DNA of 34,443 bases, from assembly GCA_029858965.1 (NCBI GenBank), contig JAOUDZ010000038.1, forward strand, positions 1 to 34,443, written 5' to 3'. Both the position numbers and the translations under genes were made by a program. Position 1 is the stretch's first letter. The number at the start of each line of letters is the position of its first letter. Shown in pieces: positions 1 through 8,043 of this stretch. The notes beneath the pieces were generated by a model, which ran no database searches, was not told where the DNA came from, and saw only the letters and a program-made list of their open reading frames with translations. This DNA comes from Cyclobacteriaceae bacterium. GTDB taxonomy: Bacteria > Bacteroidota > Bacteroidia > Cytophagales > Cyclobacteriaceae.

Positions 1-79
1 TCGGGGACATACGAGGATTTTCCGAGAGAATTTAACTATGCTTTTAGAATGTAGAACGCTTGTAGAAAAGGAATTATGA
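1..79 (+). other. Left edge: possible 3' end of an upstream gene
   Basis: Two plus-strand frames are open from the edge of the window. Frame 1 closes with TAG at 52-54. Frame 2 closes with TGA at 77-79, overlapping the ATG of the next small gene by ATGA, a common arrangement inside operons. Either could be the tail of an upstream coding region. Neither tail is long enough to recognise a family, so the reading frame cannot be chosen from this window. Confidence 0.25.
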
Positions 80-249
80 GGAAGCTGTTTAGTAAAGGCG
101 AACGTGTTCGCAGCAAGATTGACGGAAAAGTGATGGAGGTCCTAAAGTACATCAAGAACAATTTTGTGGAAGTAAGGTGGTTTGATCTCGAGAAGAAAGA
201 GATTAGAGTTCGACGCATAAAAGAAGACAAGTTGTCCAAGGCATTGTAA
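76..249 (+). CDS. Small basic protein of unknown function (57 aa)
   Basis: An ATG at 76 opens a 57-residue frame ending in TAA at 247-249. The product is rich in Lys, Arg and Glu (for example KGERVRSKIDG near the N-terminus and KEIRVRRIKEDKL near the C-terminus). It alternates charged and hydrophobic residues in a way that suggests a small beta-barrel. The opening phrase of the type 'F.KGE.V..K..G..M.V' resembles small SH3/KOW-like or YodC-like proteins, but this is an impression and not a family assignment. It has no signal peptide or membrane segment. It lies 69 bases ahead of the ispH frame and may be cotranscribed with whatever lies upstream, since its ATG overlaps a possible upstream stop. 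It could be a chance ORF, but the coherent charged composition and its position favour a real gene. Confidence 0.5.
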   Translation: MRKLFSKGERVRSKIDGKVMEVLKYIKNNFVEVRWFDLEKKEIRVRRIKEDKLSKAL

Positions 250-289
250 AGGTAGCATCCTTTGCCACTTAACATTAAAGGAGGATAGC

Positions 290-319
290 TTTAGCACTTC
301 CAAACTAATCCTAACTTTG
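290..319 (+). promoter_or_regulatory. Candidate Bacteroidota promoter in front of ispH
   Basis: TAACTTTG at 312-319 matches the TAnnTTTG -7 consensus, with TTTA at 290-293 as a weak -33 element 18 bases upstream. If it is used, transcription would begin near 325, inside the annotated 5' end of ispH. An AGGAGG-like run at 279-284 also lies here but is too far from any start codon to act as a ribosome binding site. Confidence 0.35.
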
Positions 320-1563
320 TGGTTAGGCGTTATAAAACTGTTTATATCAAAAAGTTTCAGATCCCCAGTTACTACCGGTCGTCGATTACCGGAAAGGTTA
401 AAGAGTCGCGCAGATTGAAAGACTTGCGGAAGCAGGATTTTGCGCCTTCGGTCCTGGACTTTGGTCCTGTTCAATTTTACATCGCGCGTCATTTTGGTTT
501 TTGTTACGGGGTTGAGAATGCCATAGAAATAAGTTATCGGGCGCTGGAGGAAAATCCAGATCGATGCGTTTTTCTGTTAAGTCAGATGATTCATAATCAG
601 GAGGTGAACAATGATCTGGAAAGTCGCGGGATCAAGTTCATCATGGATACAGATGGAAAACAGTTTATTCCCTGGAGCGCATTGAAAAAGGAAGATATCG
701 TGATAATTCCCGCCTTTGGAACAACCATTGAAATTGAGGAAATACTGCGTGAGAAGGGAATTGAAGTCCAGCAGTATAATACCACTTGCCCCTTTGTAGA
801 AAAGGTTTGGAATCGTTCTCAGAAACTTGGTAACGAAGATTACACGGTCGTGATTCACGGGAAGCCCAGACATGAAGAAACCCGGGCTACTTTTTCCCAC
901 AGCGCGCAGAATGGTCACTGCATCATCGTTAGCGACATGGGGGAAGCCCGGCAGTTGGCAGAACACATCAGGGGCAAGAAAACAAAGGAGGAGTTTTATC
1001 AGGAATTTGAAGGGAAGTATTCTGCTGGCTTAGATCCGGAACGCGATCTGCAACGGGTTGGTGTTGTAAATCAAACCACTATGCTGGCGGCCGAAACGCA
1101 GGAAATTGCTGATTATTTTCGGTCGGTAATGATTGAGAAACATGGCAGGGAAGATGTTGTTAACCATTTTGCTGACACCAGAGATACACTTTGTTACGCC
1201 ACCAATGATAACCAGGAGGCGACGTACGAGTTGCTTAAGACCGATGCTGATTTGGCAATAGTTGTTGGTGGATACAACAGCTCGAATACGTCGCACATCG
1301 TAGAATTATGCGAGCAAAAGTTTCCAACGTACTTTGTTAACTCCGAAACAGAAATCAAATCAAAGCTTGAAATTCACCATTTCGATTACCACCGGAAAGA
1401 AAAGAAAATCACGTACGATTTTTTACCAGAGAAAAAATTAGTGAAGATTATTCTAACAAGCGGCGCATCTTGTCCTGACACGGTAGTTGACAATGTATTG
1501 CTTAGAACAATAGCGTTCTTCAAATCCACCAATAAACTGGAGGACGTATTGCAATTGATTTAA
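319..1563 (+). CDS. ispH: 4-hydroxy-3-methylbut-2-enyl diphosphate reductase (IspH/LytB), long form
   Basis: This is the last enzyme of the MEP isoprenoid pathway. It reductively dehydroxylates HMBPP to IPP and DMAPP using a [4Fe-4S] cluster. The three cluster cysteines are recognisable: C62 in GFCYGVENA, C157 in NTTCPFVEKVW and C292 in DTLCYATNDNQ. The HGKPRHEETRATFSH stretch near residue 180, NQTTM near 251 and TSGASCPD near 380 complete the family signature. At 414 residues it is about 100 longer than the E. coli enzyme, with an N-terminal extension (about residues 12-55) and an insertion around 215-245. Both are typical of the long form in Bacteroidota and cyanobacteria. The start is uncertain: the frame has only GTG at 319, and the family alignment would place the start near residue 10, where the codon is ATC (346-348). 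It converges with the small minus-strand gene 5 bases downstream. Confidence 0.95.
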   Translation: MVRRYKTVYIKKFQIPSYYRSSITGKVKESRRLKDLRKQDFAPSVLDFGPVQFYIARHFGFCYGVENAIEISYRALEENPDRCVFLLSQMIHNQEVNNDLESRGIKFIMDTDGKQFIPWSALKKEDIVIIPAFGTTIEIEEILREKGIEVQQYNTTCPFVEKVWNRSQKLGNEDYTVVIHGKPRHEETRATFSHSAQNGHCIIVSDMGEARQLAEHIRGKKTKEEFYQEFEGKYSAGLDPERDLQRVGVVNQTTMLAAETQEIADYFRSVMIEKHGREDVVNHFADTRDTLCYATNDNQEATYELLKTDADLAIVVGGYNSSNTSHIVELCEQKFPTYFVNSETEIKSKLEIHHFDYHRKEKKITYDFLPEKKLVKIILTSGASCPDTVVDNVLLRTIAFFKSTNKLEDVLQLI

Positions 1564-1568
1564 CCCAA

Positions 1569-1793
1569 TTAAGCGTTAGATGCAGCCTTTTTGCGACTTT
1601 CGTCAACTTTCTTACCGTTCTTATGCTCACCTAATATAATTACATCTTTCGTGTTTTCGTACTGTCTGGCGGCTTGCATCATTGCTTCCTTTGTATCACG
1701 AATGACAATGATGCCTGATTTTGCGCCTTTGTTACGCAATTCAAGATAAAACCCGTCTTTTTTCTTCTTCGGTAATACTGGAGGTCTTCCCAT
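1569..1793 (-). CDS. Conserved-looking small basic protein (74 aa), unknown function
   Basis: The frame opens at ATG 1793 and ends at TAA 1571-1569, five bases from the stop of ispH on the other strand. The product begins MGRPPVLPKKKK, continues with a mixed alpha/beta-looking middle (FYLELRNKGAKSGIIVIRD, then a helix with EAMMQAARQY), and ends in a Lys-rich tail. The basic ends and the GRP near the N-terminus could mean nucleic-acid binding, but no established domain is recognisable. It has no signal peptide and no cysteines. It is separated from the polysaccharide locus upstream by about 300 bases, so it is probably an independent unit. I do not recognise the family with certainty. Small Lys-rich proteins of this layout occur in Bacteroidota genomes. 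Confidence 0.6.
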   Translation of the reverse strand: MGRPPVLPKKKKDGFYLELRNKGAKSGIIVIRDTKEAMMQAARQYENTKDVIILGEHKNGKKVDESRKKAASNA

Positions 1794-2088
1794 GGTCTAT
1801 ATTTTAATAATTTAGGTGTGAGGCTACTCTATTCCCACATTGGTACAAACCGGAAAATCCGGTCTTTAGTTCGAATCGCGCAATATGGCGAAATTAACTG
1901 GTTTATCCTTGACGATGTGGAGGCACTTTCAAATTGAACCGCTGGTGTTGGAATTACAGGCGCATGCCCAGCCTTTTTTGAAAATTGTGCCGTAACAGCC
2001 CCCTGTCATTTGATGCAATCGATAGCAAACAACTCTAGTTCATGGAAACATCAGCGCGACTGGCAAATGGGGTGAAAATAGCAGTGTA
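1794..2088. other. Intergenic region, no gene seen
   Basis: These 295 bases separate the 74-residue gene from the end of the polysaccharide locus. A small perfect stem, ACCGG/CCGGT with loop AAAAT, lies at 1849-1863. A six-base stem (GGGTGA 2070-2075 with TCACCC 2089-2094) includes the stop codon of the upstream SDR gene but lacks a T-run on the minus strand, so it is not a convincing terminator. No tRNA, ORF with coding character or clear promoter was found. Confidence 0.5.
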
Positions 2089-3066
2089 TCACCCTCCCTT
2101 AATCTTAAAGCCTTTGTATTCGACTAGCCACTTTAAGGTCTTCTTTACACCCTCTAATTGACTTACCGGCACCGGACCCGTAAGCGCGTATAATTCATCT
2201 AAAGGTAGAATGTTGTCCGTTGTCATATTGGTCAGCCTGAAGCTTGTTATGGGGAATTTTATCTTGATGCGGGTGAGCGCGTCTCCAACAAGGGAGGCCA
2301 TCCGCATTAGAAAAAAAGGCACTCTCCTTATTTCACCTTTGCCCATTTCAATCGAAATTTCATTGGCCCATTGAGAAATCTGAATGGGTGGATAATCTCC
2401 AAGGTAAAATGTTTTCAAGTGTACATCATCATTAGCAATAAGCTTCTGGATTTGGAATACAGTGTTTTCGATGTAGCCATATGTCTTGGTGCATGTCTTG
2501 CCAAAGTCAAAATACTTTCCATGATACACTACGTTGAAGAAGTCAATGTATGGAATGTTAAACCATGGACCCCATATGGAGGTCGGCCTGATAATTACCC
2601 AGCGGTACCGAGGATCATGTATCGCCTTGACGATAAGCTCTCCCTTGACTTTGCTCTCGCCATAAGGGGTGTGCGGCCAATAGTCATCGTAATTCTTAGG
2701 AATATAGCCAGGCTTACAAACATACATCGAGGATGTAAACAGAACTTTCTTAAGTGATGGTAACTTTGCAGCAATGTCAACTATGTTCTGCGTCCCTTTA
2801 ATATTCGCGTTGTAGTAATCAAGGTTTTTACCATTAAGATCCGTTACAGCAGCCAAGTGAAGAATTACGTCAGGAGCAAATTTCACTATTTCTGCTTCCA
2901 GATTTGGGTAATCCAGAATGTCAACTTCCTTCCAGTAGGGAAGGTGTTGGTCTTTTACAGGTTTGGACCTATCTAAATTTAAAACGGAGAAGCCCTGCTT
3001 TAGAAATTCATCGACCACATTGGTCCCAATGAAACCAGAGCCCCCTGTCACAAGATATTTTTTCAT
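2089..3066 (-). CDS. NAD(P)-dependent sugar epimerase/dehydratase/reductase (extended SDR)
   Basis: This 325-residue extended short-chain dehydrogenase probably acts on a nucleotide sugar or a lipid-linked sugar for the adjacent polysaccharide locus. The Rossmann glycine motif TGGSGFIG is at residues 7-14. An acidic residue after strand 2 (NLDRSK, about residue 32) suggests NAD. The catalytic set is visible as FTSSMY near 110 and YGESK near 135 (Y-x-x-x-K). The C-terminal half is the variable substrate domain and does not match UDP-glucose 4-epimerase, RmlB or GMD closely enough to name a substrate. It is the last gene of the minus-strand locus, 72 bases after the acetyltransferase, and starts at ATG 3066. 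Reductase (RmlD-like) or epimerase roles are both possible. The SDR class is certain; the specific reaction is not. Confidence 0.85.
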   Translation of the reverse strand: MKKYLVTGGSGFIGTNVVDEFLKQGFSVLNLDRSKPVKDQHLPYWKEVDILDYPNLEAEIVKFAPDVILHLAAVTDLNGKNLDYYNANIKGTQNIVDIAAKLPSLKKVLFTSSMYVCKPGYIPKNYDDYWPHTPYGESKVKGELIVKAIHDPRYRWVIIRPTSIWGPWFNIPYIDFFNVVYHGKYFDFGKTCTKTYGYIENTVFQIQKLIANDDVHLKTFYLGDYPPIQISQWANEISIEMGKGEIRRVPFFLMRMASLVGDALTRIKIKFPITSFRLTNMTTDNILPLDELYALTGPVPVSQLEGVKKTLKWLVEYKGFKIKGG

Positions 3067-3138
3067 AGATTATTCTTATACAGTTAACAGAAGCGACATT
3101 GCTGAAATATAAGTCGTGTAATATTCTTCGACCAACAT

Positions 3139-3693
3139 TTAATTTGAAATGCCTCTATCTTTTATTGGTTTGGCAGGCGTGCCAACACAAATTTTTCCTG
3201 GAGGTAAATCCTTCAGAACGCTGCTTCTCGCGCTAACAATTGTTCCTTTGCCAATAGTGACTCCGGGGGCGATATATACATCGTTAGTTATCCAGCATTG
3301 GTCTTCAATCACAACTGGCTTGAAGAAAATGTCAAAAGTTTTTGTTCTGTATTCATGCCCCCCCGTATTTACGTATACTTTGTGTGCTATCGCAACATGA
3401 CTACCAATACGAATATCACCCAGACTGTACAACATACTGTCATCCCCTATCCAGGAGTAATCCCCGACGCTTATCTTCCAAGGATAGGTAACTTTGACGG
3501 AAGATCTTATCTTAACTTTTTTTCCTATTTGAGCTCCGAATAACCGCAACAGGAATGATCTCCATTCATAAAGGAACTGCGGCGACCAGCTAAACAAAGT
3601 AGCCTGGACGATCCACCAAATCTGAATAGCTATCTTGGATTTTCCTCGGAAGGAGGCAGGCACTTTGAACGAACTTAGATCTTGGTATTCCAT
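3139..3693 (-). CDS. WcaF-like O-acetyltransferase, left-handed beta-helix
   Basis: This cytoplasmic hexapeptide-repeat acyltransferase (184 residues from ATG 3693) would transfer an acetyl group from acetyl-CoA to a sugar hydroxyl of the polysaccharide precursor. After an amphipathic N-terminal part with FSWSPQFLYEWRSFLLRLFG, the hexapeptide coils run from about residue 55 to 165. They include IGKKVKIRSSVKV, IGDDSMLYSLGDIRIGS, AHKVYVNTGGHEY and VYIAPGVTIGKGTIVSARS. The central loop with NTGGHEY carries the usual catalytic histidine. The C-terminal IVSARSSVLKDLPPGK is typical of the WcaF/NodL branch. A longer frame would use TTG at 3702, but ATG at 3693 sits just after the stop of the upstream glycosyltransferase (3699-3701) and gives the usual family N-terminus. 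It is tightly packed with that glycosyltransferase, so the two are probably cotranscribed. Confidence 0.87.
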   Translation of the reverse strand: MEYQDLSSFKVPASFRGKSKIAIQIWWIVQATLFSWSPQFLYEWRSFLLRLFGAQIGKKVKIRSSVKVTYPWKISVGDYSWIGDDSMLYSLGDIRIGSHVAIAHKVYVNTGGHEYRTKTFDIFFKPVVIEDQCWITNDVYIAPGVTIGKGTIVSARSSVLKDLPPGKICVGTPAKPIKDRGISN

Positions 3694-3698
3694 AATAA

Positions 3699-4925
3699 TC
3701 AATGTGACATTATTTTTTGAAGGGTCTCTAACAACCGTGTTGCCGCGGGACCAATCGCATAAAGTTCTTCGAAAGTACTTCGTGCCATTTTTCCCATCTC
3801 CAGCTTTTCACTATTATTCAGGCGCCCCCAATTCTCAAGCATTTCCTGGACGCCTTTCTCCGTATTTGAAGATACTATGCCGGCACCTCCTGCTTTAATC
3901 TCTCGCCAGATATTTACTTGATCGGAAATGAGTACTGGTTTGCTACAGGCTAATGCTTCGACCACAGCAATACCGAAATTTTCCTGATGGCTCGGCAATA
4001 CGAAGGCGTCACAACCGTAAAAGGCGCCCCATTTGGCATCACCGGAAAGCATGCCTGGGAAAAAGATGGAACTGTTTACTTCCTCGTTTTCTGAGATTAA
4101 TTTTATGAGTTTTTGACCGTAGGGGCTTTCAAGACCTGGGCCTGCTACAACAAGTTTAGGAGAATCTTTTCCGAAGGTCTTTGCATACGCCTTGATCAAG
4201 AGGTCCACACCTTTTTTTTCATGAATACGACTAAGAAATAAAACATAAGGTTGGCCTCGAAGGTTATTGCATTTCATGAAAAATGCTTCGCTCATAGCTT
4301 GGTCATAAGGAGGAGGCTGCTCTATTCCATACCCGACATTCAATTCAAGTTTTGGATTATACGGCTGAAAAGGCTCGCGCGCGAGGAGAAGTTCTGCTTC
4401 GCACGTAAAAAGAATTCCATCTGATTCGTTGATAACCTTGCGCTCAATCAATTTCCAGTAGATCCAATTGCGGATCGCTTTCAGTTTTCTATCAGGGGCA
4501 CGCTGGAAATAGGGGTCAAGCATCCCGTGGGGCATGACGAAAAGCTTGGGCAGCCTGGCAACCTTTGAAGGCTGAGACATTTTCTTAAAGCGGCGCACTG
4601 CTTTCCAAGTGGCATAACTATAATATTGCCACAGGCCGTGAATAATGACAATGTCAAACCGATTGAGATTGGTATCTAGCCACGGTATCAAATTTGAGCT
4701 ATGTCCCCATGGACCCCTTGAGGGTCCAAGTGCATGAATTTGAAAGGAATCTTTGGCGAGGAATGGGGCCTTGGGGTCATCCAGCGACAACACTTCATTT
4801 TGAATACCTAACCTTTCCAGGGCTGGTATAGAATTCCGAATACCCTGACAAGGACCGCCATGAGACGGATCCATACTCCCTATTACACGCAAAATTTTCA
4901 TCTTTAGGAAATTCTTCTCAACCAT
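3699..4925 (-). CDS. Glycosyltransferase, GT4 family (GT-B fold)
   Basis: This 408-residue retaining-type glycosyltransferase presumably adds one sugar of the repeat unit at the cytoplasmic membrane face. The N-terminal domain starts with MKILRVIGSMDPSHGGPCQG (from ATG 4901), the glycine-rich loop that opens many GT4 enzymes. The C-terminal nucleotide-sugar domain shows LFLSRIHEKKGVDLLIKA around residue 235, PKLVVAGPG and, near 325, SHQENFGIAVVEALACSKPV with the E-x7-E motif. ATG 4925, three bases after the asparagine-synthase stop, gives an extra eight residues; ATG 4901 gives the canonical N-terminus. Either is possible. The donor and acceptor cannot be read from the sequence. Its tight spacing to asnB-like and wcaF-like genes indicates one operon. 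Confidence 0.9.
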   Translation of the reverse strand: MVEKNFLKMKILRVIGSMDPSHGGPCQGIRNSIPALERLGIQNEVLSLDDPKAPFLAKDSFQIHALGPSRGPWGHSSNLIPWLDTNLNRFDIVIIHGLWQYYSYATWKAVRRFKKMSQPSKVARLPKLFVMPHGMLDPYFQRAPDRKLKAIRNWIYWKLIERKVINESDGILFTCEAELLLAREPFQPYNPKLELNVGYGIEQPPPYDQAMSEAFFMKCNNLRGQPYVLFLSRIHEKKGVDLLIKAYAKTFGKDSPKLVVAGPGLESPYGQKLIKLISENEEVNSSIFFPGMLSGDAKWGAFYGCDAFVLPSHQENFGIAVVEALACSKPVLISDQVNIWREIKAGGAGIVSSNTEKGVQEMLENWGRLNNSEKLEMGKMARSTFEELYAIGPAATRLLETLQKIMSH

Positions 4926-4928
4926 TAA

Positions 4929-6737
4929 TTAGCAGGAACTGACCATTTCGTTAGCGGTAGATTTCTGGTTTATCAACCAGTGACCTAGAACACACCAATG
5001 CCAAACACGCGTCCAATGGACGTTCCCCTTGTCAAAGCTATCTTTTTGTTGTATCGGAGCCGCCAGACCAAGCCAATCTGCGGCAGCCTGAACGCCTTCA
5101 TTTGTTAGCGATGCTAAAGGTCCTCTGATCCAGTCGCTCATGGGCAAAGTAAATCCCTGTTTTGGGCGGTCATAAACGTCACGTGGCAGTTCATCTTTGA
5201 ATGCTTCTACAAGTAAAGGCTTAACGCCCTTTCCTTTCTTGAATCTTTGTGGCAATGTTATTACCTCCTCGACAAGGCAATGATCCAGAAAAGGGACACG
5301 AATCTCAAGACCTACAGCCATACTCATTTGATCGCTATCTCGAAGGAGCATGGGGATCATATAAGATTGAATTTCTGCCCACGAGATTTTGCCCATGGTA
5401 TCCAAGCCTTCCGGCGTTGGCGGCAAAATGGGCGTACCTTCACCAAAGCCTAAAGCATGCAGACTTTCTACTGAAGTGAACCTCCGGCGGGCGACAGCAA
5501 GTTCTGTTACACCGAAACTGGTGAGACCACCAAGCTTTTCTTTCAAGCTTCGTGGCGCAAAACTTATCAGCTGTGTGCTAACTGCTGGAGGCAAAGCCCC
5601 AAGCCACTTTATTAATGGTATATCCTTAAAACTTGGATATCCAGCAAATATCTCATCTCCACCGAGTCCGGAAAGGGCAACTTTCACGCCAGTATCTCGG
5701 ACTGCCTTAGATACAATGTAGGTATTGATAGCGTCCACCGAAGGTAAATCAAGGCTTGCTACTGCTTGCTTCACCCACTCAAGGCACGTGTCTTCGCTTA
5801 CTTCAATCTCGGTATGCTCAGATCCGGCTTGTTTGGCAACCTGCCGTGCAATCGAACGTTCATCGAATGCCCCTTGGGGGAATCCAATTGTAAATGTTCG
5901 CAGGTTTTTCCCCAATGCTTTGCCCGCTACAAGCGTTACAATGCTGGAGTCAATTCCGCCGCTCAGAAAGGCCCCAACGCCGACATCAGATATTAAATGC
6001 TCTTCAATTGAAGTCGTTACTAACTCATTTACTCGATGCTTAGCTTCTTTTCGAGTCCGTACGTTGGTAGAGGCTAACTTTTCGTCAGGCCACCATGTGC
6101 CTTTTTCTGTTTTTCCACTGGGAAACAATTTTACCCATGCACCAGGGCCAACGGACTCGACGCCACTAAAGATTTCTCCTGTGCTGGGGACACGACCAAA
6201 ACCAATATATTCATTCAAGAACTGTGTGTTGGGAGTGGATTCACCTTTAATCATCAGCGCGCGTATCTCGGACGCAAACCGAAAATGCATTTCTGTGCTT
6301 TGGAGCCACAGCGGCTTTATGCCAAGCCGGTCTCTGACCAGCAATACCGTATCATCATACGCATCGTGCAAGGCGAAAGCAAACATTCCTTTCAGCCTGG
6401 GAAGGCATTTTAACCCTTGAACAGCAAGCAGTTCGACCAAAGTCTCAGTATCAGAATTGCCTCGCCAGTTTATCGATGGAAGCGAAGGACGGAGGTCGTG
6501 GTGATTATATACTTCTCCATTGAATGTAATCGTGAAACGACCACCAGCATCTTGCATAGGTTGCCTTCCAGTTGGCGTAGGATCTAGGATTGCAAGTCTT
6601 GTATGACCAAGATAAACATTGCCATTAATGTTCGTCCATTCCCCGTTGCCATCAGGACCGCGATGGTCGAGTAAGCTGAGATTTGGCAGAGAAATCCCGA
6701 TTCCCTTTAAAGTTACTTGCCCAAGTATTCCGCACAT
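4929..6737 (-). CDS. Asparagine synthase (glutamine-hydrolysing)-type amidotransferase
   Basis: The 602-residue product has the full two-domain AsnB layout. Residues 1-210 form an Ntn glutaminase domain with nucleophile Cys2 (MCGILG), the LDHRGPDG loop near 25, LGHTRLAILD near 44, FNGEVYN near 72 and RDRLGIKPL near 136. From about 235 on comes the ATP-pyrophosphatase synthetase domain with SGGIDSS at 259-265, LSGLGGDEIFAGY further on, and PFLDH and PKQGFTLP near the C-terminus. All catalytic motifs are intact. The family makes asparagine from aspartate. In surface-polysaccharide loci, members of this family are thought to amidate uronic acids or other carboxylated sugars. Its location between two glycosyltransferases supports that role here, but it could also be an ordinary asparagine synthetase. 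It starts at ATG 6737, 61 bases after the preceding glycosyltransferase. Confidence 0.92.
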   Translation of the reverse strand: MCGILGQVTLKGIGISLPNLSLLDHRGPDGNGEWTNINGNVYLGHTRLAILDPTPTGRQPMQDAGGRFTITFNGEVYNHHDLRPSLPSINWRGNSDTETLVELLAVQGLKCLPRLKGMFAFALHDAYDDTVLLVRDRLGIKPLWLQSTEMHFRFASEIRALMIKGESTPNTQFLNEYIGFGRVPSTGEIFSGVESVGPGAWVKLFPSGKTEKGTWWPDEKLASTNVRTRKEAKHRVNELVTTSIEEHLISDVGVGAFLSGGIDSSIVTLVAGKALGKNLRTFTIGFPQGAFDERSIARQVAKQAGSEHTEIEVSEDTCLEWVKQAVASLDLPSVDAINTYIVSKAVRDTGVKVALSGLGGDEIFAGYPSFKDIPLIKWLGALPPAVSTQLISFAPRSLKEKLGGLTSFGVTELAVARRRFTSVESLHALGFGEGTPILPPTPEGLDTMGKISWAEIQSYMIPMLLRDSDQMSMAVGLEIRVPFLDHCLVEEVITLPQRFKKGKGVKPLLVEAFKDELPRDVYDRPKQGFTLPMSDWIRGPLASLTNEGVQAAADWLGLAAPIQQKDSFDKGNVHWTRVWHWCVLGHWLINQKSTANEMVSSC

Positions 6738-6798
6738 TTAGTAGGGGGTTAAAGTATTTTTGATTTTCATTTTTGCCTTTTCCTTTAAACAGTAAGCG

Positions 6799-7962
6799 CT
6801 AGCTATTTGTAATCTTTAAATAAATCTTCTCAATCTGATTTAGCGCGTTTTGCGTGTCGAATCTTTTGGCATTGTTAATGCCGGCATCTACAATAGCCTT
6901 GCGCGCAGTTGACGAAAGTGACAGAATTCTATTGATTGTGGCAGCCGCGTCACCAGCCCAGGCATCAACTTCGGATGGACTATTGGGACGCCGGGGTATG
7001 AGAAAGGCAGCATCGCCTGCGACCTCTGTCATGGGTGCTTCACCCGTGGTAATGACAGGGCATCCGGATGCCATAGCTTCAGCTATTGGCCAGCCAAAGC
7101 CCTCTCCCAATGAGGGGAAAAGGAAGACATCAGCCCCCGAATATGCCAGGCGCACAAATTCGTCTTCGATGTCATTCAGCCAATGGATATCTTTTGAGAA
7201 TTTGGATTGAGTTTGTTTCATCAATAGTTCTTTTGTCGGTGCCTCACCAATCATAATAAGGGGCAATTTAGAATCGCCCTGTGCACGCCATACAGTGTAA
7301 ATATCAATTACACCTGCCCGGTTTTTATACCATGGATTTCCTCCAACATGAAGTATGTATCCTGCAGTTAAATCGAGGTCAATTCTCTTGCCAAATAAGC
7401 CTTTGGCGACAGTCTGGTCATGGTAAAAGAAGGGCTGGTGAAATCCATTGTAAACGACTTCAGAAGATAGCGGATCGGTAAATAGATATCGATGCAGATC
7501 TTCTCTTGTTTTTTTTGAAACAGATATAAAATGTTTCCCTTTTGAAAAGCCACGCCGGATTAATTGTTGATATAAGCGCCCCGTCCAGCTCGTTGGATTT
7601 TCTGGGATTTCACCAAGGGCAGAGCGAAGAGCCATGAAATCATGACAATGGATAGCGTGAGGACGATTGGCCAGTAACGGTACCCAAGGGCCAAGCGCCT
7701 GGTCAGTGAAAACAAAAAGCGTATCCGGCGAACAGCGCTTACTATTTCGTTTTATCTCCAGAGGGAATATGATGTATTGATCGATGTATCCAAGCCACTT
7801 TTGTAGTACAGGGCTAGCATGAAGTTTAAAGAATCTTGCCTTTGGTGACCACATATCTACTTTGTGCCCGCGTTTGGACATCCCATCTGTCAGCATCATT
7901 GCGAAACGAGGCATGCTTTGTTGGGCTAGGAATAAGGGGTGTGCAAGAAAAACGATATTCAT
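6799..7962 (-). CDS. Glycosyltransferase, GT4 family
   Basis: The 387-residue GT-B glycosyltransferase starts at ATG 7962 with MNIVFLAHPLFLAQQSMPRF, a typical N-terminal strand and loop. KHFISVSKKTREDLHRY near residue 145 begins the interdomain region. YILHVGGNPWYKNRAGVIDI near 203 starts the nucleotide-binding domain. FPSLGEGFGWPIAEAMASG near 280, followed by CPVITTGEAPMTEVAGDAA, is the classic E-x7-E donor-binding motif of GT4. The order of motifs resembles mannosyltransferases such as WbaZ/MtfB, but sugar specificity cannot be assigned. It lies 81 bases after the CgeB-like gene and 61 bases before the asparagine-synthase-type gene, within the polysaccharide operon. No membrane segment is present, so it is expected to be peripheral at the inner membrane. 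Confidence 0.9.
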   Translation of the reverse strand: MNIVFLAHPLFLAQQSMPRFAMMLTDGMSKRGHKVDMWSPKARFFKLHASPVLQKWLGYIDQYIIFPLEIKRNSKRCSPDTLFVFTDQALGPWVPLLANRPHAIHCHDFMALRSALGEIPENPTSWTGRLYQQLIRRGFSKGKHFISVSKKTREDLHRYLFTDPLSSEVVYNGFHQPFFYHDQTVAKGLFGKRIDLDLTAGYILHVGGNPWYKNRAGVIDIYTVWRAQGDSKLPLIMIGEAPTKELLMKQTQSKFSKDIHWLNDIEDEFVRLAYSGADVFLFPSLGEGFGWPIAEAMASGCPVITTGEAPMTEVAGDAAFLIPRRPNSPSEVDAWAGDAAATINRILSLSSTARKAIVDAGINNAKRFDTQNALNQIEKIYLKITNS

Positions 7963-8043
7963 TCTAAAAATTATTGTAGAGGCGTTGACAACTAATTCTT
8001 ACCTAATATATTCTATGAATTCAACAATGTGAAGTCTGATTGT

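Noticed and set aside
1850-1900. T-arm-like string (TAGTTCGAATC) suggesting a tRNA
   Set aside because: No matching acceptor stem, anticodon arm or D-arm can be placed around it.
2060-2094. Hairpin at the end of the polysaccharide locus as a terminator
   Set aside because: The stem is only six pairs with a 13-base loop, includes the stop codon, and has no U-run in the minus-strand transcript.
5725-6420. 231-codon plus-strand open frame inside the asparagine-synthase gene
   Set aside because: It is antisense to a gene with complete motifs; its translation is Ser/Arg-rich with no recognisable domain.
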